Origin: Ehretia macrophylla
Taxonomy: Eukaryota; Streptophyta; Magnoliopsida; Boraginales; Ehretiaceae
Direction of reading: 5' to 3'
Length of the DNA: 64,000 nt
NCBI GenBank assembly: GCA_037974665.1
Contig: CM075773.1
Location: 17,102,146-17,166,145, forward strand
Shown here: positions 59,137 to 64,000 of the stretch, piece by piece
Layout of the letters: every line of letters begins with the position of its first letter
How positions within the stretch are numbered: position 1 is the first letter of the stretch
The notes under the pieces: generated by a model
Seen by the model: only the letters and a program-made list of their open reading frames with translations
Databases searched by the model: none
What the model was told of the DNA's origin: nothing
Translations under genes and position numbers: made by a program

Positions 59137-59706
59137 GTCATGTTGAGGGCACAATTCCATTATGTGTTAACGGTTCACAGTCCCAGCCTAGAGATATGGC
59201 CCATTCAAAAGGCCCAATGGGCTTAACGACAACCCATCCGCTTCAACAACGCAGCATCCTCGCAAGACGTGATATCGACGCATTGTAGGGTCCTCTAATG
59301 TGCCGTGAGTAAGGTTGTCGTCCTTTTAACAGCTCACGACGTACGATCCGGGATGAAAAAACAAAGCAAAAGAAGAAAAGTGGCCCGATACTGATGAAAA
59401 CGTTCGATTTTGAGCTCCGAAAAGGGCACGGCTAGCTAGCTAGCTGCCCCCGTCGTAGAACTCTGGGAGAGCTTTCCAACGGTATGCTGTGCGCCGCGTA
59501 ACTCCTTACGAATCAAAAGTTATGGGCACCGGAGCGACGGAGACCTGGTCACAAGCCCTACGCCCTCGGTTTGCGGGCCCAGCCTCCACGTGAAGAGAAG
59601 TTGTCTTGCCCAAGGTGCCGTGGGATTCGATAATAGAAATGTGGTGGGTAAAGTATCTTGGCAACCCTAACCGAAGCAAAAAAAATTGAAAAAGGGGGTG
59701 CAAAAG

Positions 59707-59825
59707 GGGGTGCAACACGGGGACTTCCCAGGGGGTCACCCATCCTAGTACTACTCTCGCCCAAGCACGCTTAACTTCGGAGTTCTGATGGGATCCGGTG
59801 CATTAGTGCTGGTATGATCGCACCC
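59707..59825 (-). rRNA. 5S rRNA: 5S rRNA copy 89
   Basis: One difference, U106C, with the 12-bp 3' duplication at 59694-59705. Confidence 0.96.
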
Positions 59826-60395
59826 GTCATGTTGAGGGCACAATTCCTTTATGTGTTAACGGTTCACAGTCCCAGCCTAGAGATATGGCCCATTCAAAAG
59901 GCCCAATGGGCTTAACGACAACCCATCCGCTTCAACAATGCAGCATCCTCGCAAGACGTGATATCGACGCATTGTAGGGTCCTCTAATGTGCCGCGAGTA
60001 GGGTTGTCGTCCTTTTAACAGCTCACGACGTACGATCCGGGACGGAAAAACAGAGCAAAAGAAGAAAAGTGGCCCGAAACTGATGAAAACGTTTGATTTT
60101 GAGCTCCGAAAAGGGCAAAGCAAGCTAGCTAGCTGCCCCCGTCGTAGAGCTCTCAGAGAGCTTTCCAACGGTATGCTGTGCGCCTCGTAACTCCTTACGG
60201 ATCAAAAGTTATGGGCACCGTAGCGACGGAGACCTGGCCACAAGCCCTACGCCCTCGGTTTGCGGGCCCAGCCTCCACGTGAAGAGAAGTTGTCTTGCCC
60301 AAGGTGCCGTGGGATTCGATAATAGAAATGTGGTGGGTAAAGTATCTTGGTAACCCTAACCGGAGCAAAAAAAATTGAAAAAGGGGGTGCAAAAG

Positions 60396-60514
60396 GGGGT
60401 GCAACACGAGGACTTCCCAGGGGGTCACCCATCCTAGTACTACTCTCGCCCAAGCACGCTTAACTTCGGAGTTCTGATGGGATCCGGTGCATTAGTGCTG
60501 GTATGATCGCACCC
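60396..60514 (-). rRNA. 5S rRNA: 5S rRNA copy 90 (consensus)
   Basis: Identical to the consensus, with the 12-bp 3' duplication at 60383-60394. Confidence 0.97.
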
Positions 60515-61085
60515 GTCATGTTGAGGGCACAATTCCTTTATGTGTTAACGGTTCACAGTCCCAGCCTAGAGATATGGCCCATTCAAAAGGCCCAATGGGC
60601 TTAACGACAACCCATCCGCTTCAACAACGCAGCATCCTCGCAAGACGTGATATCGACGCATTGTAGGGTCCTCTAATGTGCCGCGAGTAGGGTTGTCGTC
60701 CTTTTAACAGCTCACGACGTACGATCCGGGACGGAAAAATAGAGCAAAAGAATAAAAGTGGCCCGAAACTGATGAAAACGTTCGATTTTGAGATTCGAAA
60801 AGGGCACGGCAAGCTAGCTAGCAGCCCCCGTCGTAGAGCTCTCGGAGAGCTTTCCAACGGTAAGCTGTACGTCGCGTAACTCCTTACGGATCAAAAGTTA
60901 TGGGCACCGGAGCGACGGAGACCTGGTCACAAGCCCTACGCCCTCGGTTTGCGGGCCCAGCCTCCACGTGAAGAGAAGTTGTCCTGCCCATGGTGCCGTG
61001 GGATTCGGTAATAGAAATGTGGTGGGTAAAGTATCTTGGCAACCCTAACCGGAGCAAAAAAAATTGAAAAGGGGGGTGCAAAAGG

Positions 61086-61204
61086 GGGCTGCAACACGAG
61101 GACTTCCCAGGGGGTCACCCATCCTAGTACTACTCTCGCCCAAGCACGCTTAACTTGGGAGTTCTGATGGGATCCGGTGCATTAGTGCTGGTATGATCGC
61201 ACCC
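61086..61204 (-). rRNA. 5S rRNA: 5S rRNA copy 91
   Basis: Differences are C116G and G48C. The 12-bp duplication at 61072-61083 is preceded by an extra G, giving a 690-bp unit, the longest here. Confidence 0.94.
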
Positions 61205-61762
61205 GTCATGTTGAGGGCACAATTCCTTTATGTGTTAACGGTTCATAGTCCAAGCCTAGAGATATGGCCCATTCAAAAGGCCCAATGGGCTTAACGACAA
61301 CCCATCCGCTTCAACAACGCAGCATCCTCGCAAGACGTGATATCGACGCATTGTAGGGTCCTCTAATGTGCCGCGAGTAAGGTTGTTGTCCTTTTAACAG
61401 CTCACGACGTACGATCCGGGACGGAAAAACAGAGCAAAAGAAGAAAAGTGGCCCAAAACTGATGAAAACGTTCGATTTTGAGCTCCGAAAAGGGCAAAGC
61501 TAGCTAGCTAGCTGCCCCCGTCGTAGAGCTCTCAGAGAGCTTTTAAACGGTATGTTGTGCGCCTCGTAACTCCTTACGGATGAAAAGTTATGGGCACCGG
61601 AGCGACGGAGACCTGGTCACAAGCCCTACGCCCTCGGTTTTCGGGCCCAACCTCCACGTGAAGAGAAGTTGTCTTGGCCACGGTGCCGTGGGATTCAGTA
61701 ATAGAAATGTGGTGGATAAAGCATCTTGGCAAGTCTAACCGGGGCAAAAAAAATTGAAAAGG

Positions 61763-61881
61763 GGTGTACAACACGAGGACTTCTCAGGGGGTCACCCATT
61801 CCAATACTACTCTCGCCCAAGCACGCTTAATTTCGGTGTTTTGATGGGATACGGTGCATTAGTGCTAGTATGATCACACCC
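61763..61881 (-). rRNA. 5S rRNA: 5S rRNA copy 92, most divergent, likely pseudogene
   Basis: Twelve differences: C117A, C114U, G98A, G82A, A80G, C78U, G51A (A-box), U45A, G41A, G31U, C15U and C6U. The upstream region has CAACTTGACGGG. The length is intact, so decay is by substitution only. Loss of function is inference. Confidence 0.83.
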
Positions 61882-62439
61882 GTCAAGTTGAGGGCACAAA
61901 TCCTTTATGTGTTAACGGTTCACAGTCCCAGCCTAGAGATATGGCCTATTCAAAAGGCCCAATGGGCTTAACGACAACCCATCCGCTTCAACAACTCAGC
62001 ATCCTCGCAAGACGTGATATCGACGCATTGTAGGGTCCTCTAATGTGCCGCGAGTAAGGTTGTCGTCCTTTTAACAGTTCACGACGTACGATCCGGGACG
62101 GAAAAACAGAGCAGAAGATGAAAAGTGGCCAAAAACTAATGAAAATGTTCGATTTTGAGCTCCGAAAAGGGCACAGCGAGCAAGCTAGCTACCCCCGTCG
62201 TAGAGGTCTCAGAGAGCTTTCCAACGGTATGCTGTACGGCTCGTAACTCCTTACGAATCAAAAGTTATGGGCACCGGAGCGACGGAGACCTGGTCACAAG
62301 CCCTACGCCCTCGGTTTGCGGGCCCAGCCTCCACGTGAAGAGAAGTTGTCTTGCCCAAGGTGCCGTGGGATTCGATAATAGAAATGTGGTGGGTAAAGTA
62401 TCTTGGCAACGCTAACCGGACCAAAAAAATTTGAAAAGG

Positions 62440-62558
62440 GGGGTGCAACACGAGGACTTCCCAGGGGGTCACCCATCCTAGTACTACTCTCGCCCTAGCA
62501 CGCTTGACTTCGGAGTTCTGATGGGATTCGGTGAATTAGTGCAGTTATGATAGCACCC
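62440..62558 (-). rRNA. 5S rRNA: 5S rRNA copy 93, divergent
   Basis: Seven differences: U63A and U53C in the A-box, G31A, G25U, A16U, C14A and G7U. The upstream spacer has GAGAGATGG. Confidence 0.87.
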
Positions 62559-63128
62559 GTCATGTTTAGGGCACAATTCCTTTATGTGTTAACGGTTCAA
62601 AGACCCAGCCTAGAGAGATGGCCCATTCAAAAGGCCCAATGGGCTTAACGACAACCCATCCGCTTCAACAACGCAGCATCCTCACAAGACGGGATATCGA
62701 CGCATTGTAGGGTCCTCTAATGTGCCGCGAGTAAGGTTGTCGTCCTTTTAATAGCTCACGGCATACGATACGGGACGGAAAAACAGAGCAAATGTAGAAA
62801 AGTGGCCCGAAACTGATGAAAATGTTCGATTTTGAGCTCCGAAAAGGGCACGGTGAGCTAGCTAGCTGCCCACGTCGTAGAGCTCTCGGAGAGCTTTGCA
62901 ACCGTATGCTGTTCGCCGCGTAACTCCTTACAGATCAAAAGTTATGGGCACCGGAGCGACGGAGACCTAGTCACAAGCCCTACGCCCTCGGTTTGCGGGC
63001 CCAGCTTCCACGTGAAGCGAAGTTGCCTTGCCCAAGGGGCCGTGGGATTCGATAATAGAAATGTGGCGGATAAAGTATCTTGGTAACCCTAACCGGAGCA
63101 AAAAAAATTGAAAAAGGGGGTGTAAAGG

Positions 63129-63247
63129 GGGGTGCAACACGAGGACTTCCCAGGGGGTCACCTATCCTAGTACTACTCTAACCTAAGCACGCTTAACTTC
63201 AGAGTTCTGATGGGATCCGGTGAATTAGTGCTGGTATGATCGCACCT
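63129..63247 (-). rRNA. 5S rRNA: 5S rRNA copy 94, divergent
   Basis: Seven differences: G85A (C-box), G68U and C67U (IE), G64A (A-box), C47U, G25U and G1A. G25U is shared with copy 93. A diverged 12-bp duplication lies at 63116-63127. Confidence 0.87.
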
Positions 63248-63805
63248 GTCATGTTGAGGGCGCAATTCCTTTATGTGTTAACTGTTCACAATCACAGCCT
63301 AGAGAGATGGCCCATTCAAAAGGCCCAATGGGCTTAACGACAACCCATCCGCTTCAACAACGCAGCATCCTCGCAAGACGTGATATCGACGCATTGTAGG
63401 GTCCTCTAATGTGCCGCGAGTAAGGTTGTCGTCCTTTTAACAGCTCACGACGTACGATCCGGGACGGAAAAACAGAGCAAAAGAAGAAAAGTGGCACGAA
63501 ACTGATGAAAACGTTCGATTTTGAGCTCTGAAAAGGGCACAGCGTGCTAGCTAGCTTCACCTGTCGTAGAGCTCTCAGAGAGCTTTCCAACGGTATGCTG
63601 TGTGCCTCGTAACTCCTTACGGATCAAAAGTTATGGGCACCGGAGCGACGGAGACCTGGTCACAAGCCCTACGCCCTCGGTTTGCGGGCCCAGCCTCCAC
63701 GTGAAGAGAAGTTTTCTTGCCCAAGGTGCCGTGGGATTCGATAATAGAAATGTGGTGGGTAAAGTATCTTGGCAACGCTAACCGGAGCAAAAAAAATTGA
63801 AAAGC

Positions 63806-63924
63806 GGGGTGCAACACGAGGACTTCCCAAGGGGTCACCCATCCTAGTACTACTCGCGCCCAATCACGCTTAACTTCGGAGTTCTGATGGGATCCGGTGC
63901 ATTAGTGCTGGTATGATCGCACCC
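63806..63924 (-). rRNA. 5S rRNA: 5S rRNA copy 95
   Basis: Differences are C95U, A69C (IE) and C61A (A-box). The window ends 76 bp into its upstream region, where AACCG has become AACCGCAAACAC. Confidence 0.93.
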
Positions 63925-64000
63925 ATCATGTTCAGTGCACAATTCCTTTATGTGTTTGCGGTTCACAGTGCCAGCCTAGAGATATGGCCCATTCAAAAGG

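Larger units (their letters stand above)
1..64000 (-). repeat. 5S rDNA tandem array, 95 units
   Basis: The whole window is head-to-tail repeats of one 5S gene plus spacer, all genes on the minus strand. Unit length (gene end to gene end) is 676-678 bp in most units, 688-690 bp in those with a 12-bp duplication beside the gene, and 547, 640, 640, 660 and 680 bp in a few exceptions. No foreign insertion interrupts the array. 5S rRNA is a structural RNA of the large ribosomal subunit, transcribed by RNA polymerase III with TFIIIA. The array continues beyond both edges. Confidence 0.98.

Noticed and set aside
1..64000. CRISPR-like regular repeats
   Set aside because: The period is 677 bp and the whole period is conserved; there are no short repeats with unique spacers.
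1..64000. A novel prokaryotic or phage system
   Set aside because: Every part of the window is explained by the plant 5S unit; there are no genes outside it.

Overview
This window is a 64-kb stretch of a plant 5S ribosomal DNA array and nothing else. I count 95 5S rRNA genes, all on the minus strand. Each 119-nt gene is separated from the next by about 558 bp of non-transcribed spacer, giving a modal unit of 677 bp. The gene body is a typical angiosperm 5S: RNA starts GGGUGCGAUCAUACC, has GCACUAAUGCACC in the 5' third, AGUUAAGCGUGCUUG at the A-box, and ends UUGCACCCC. It is an angiosperm-type 5S rather than a conifer or animal one; I cannot name the family. Both window edges cut through spacer, so the array continues on both sides.

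Layout. 1-7.0 kb (copies 1-11): mixed, with several divergent copies, a run of units carrying a 12-bp 3' duplication, and one unit shortened by 142 bp. 7.5-17 kb (copies 12-26): very regular 676-677-bp units, including a sub-family marked by A16G in the RNA and an altered upstream region. 17.0-18.4 kb (copies 27-28): two adjacent units with the same 37-bp spacer deletion. 19-41 kb (copies 29-61): regular, with scattered divergent copies. 41-54 kb (copies 62-80): interleaved sub-families, one marked by G30A. 54-64 kb (copies 81-95): regular in the middle, with three strongly divergent copies (92-94) near the right edge. Fourteen copies are identical to the array consensus over all 119 nt.

No protein-coding gene, tRNA, transposable element or CRISPR array is supported. 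The many small open frames recur at one unit's spacing, run through the 5S gene or its spacer, and change frame with single-base indels, so they are shadows of the repeat. The functional logic is that of a Pol III array: CATAAA element near -28, GC at -14/-13, C at -1, internal A-box/IE/C-box, then TTTT and T8 runs just after the 3' end.

The interest lies in array evolution: short-direct-repeat deletions, duplicated blocks 12.1 kb apart, linked gene/promoter variants, a duplicated 3' end, and transitions concentrated at the six CpG sites of the gene. RNA numbering below is 1-119 on the minus-strand transcript. Substitutions are relative to the consensus I derived by eye from this window.
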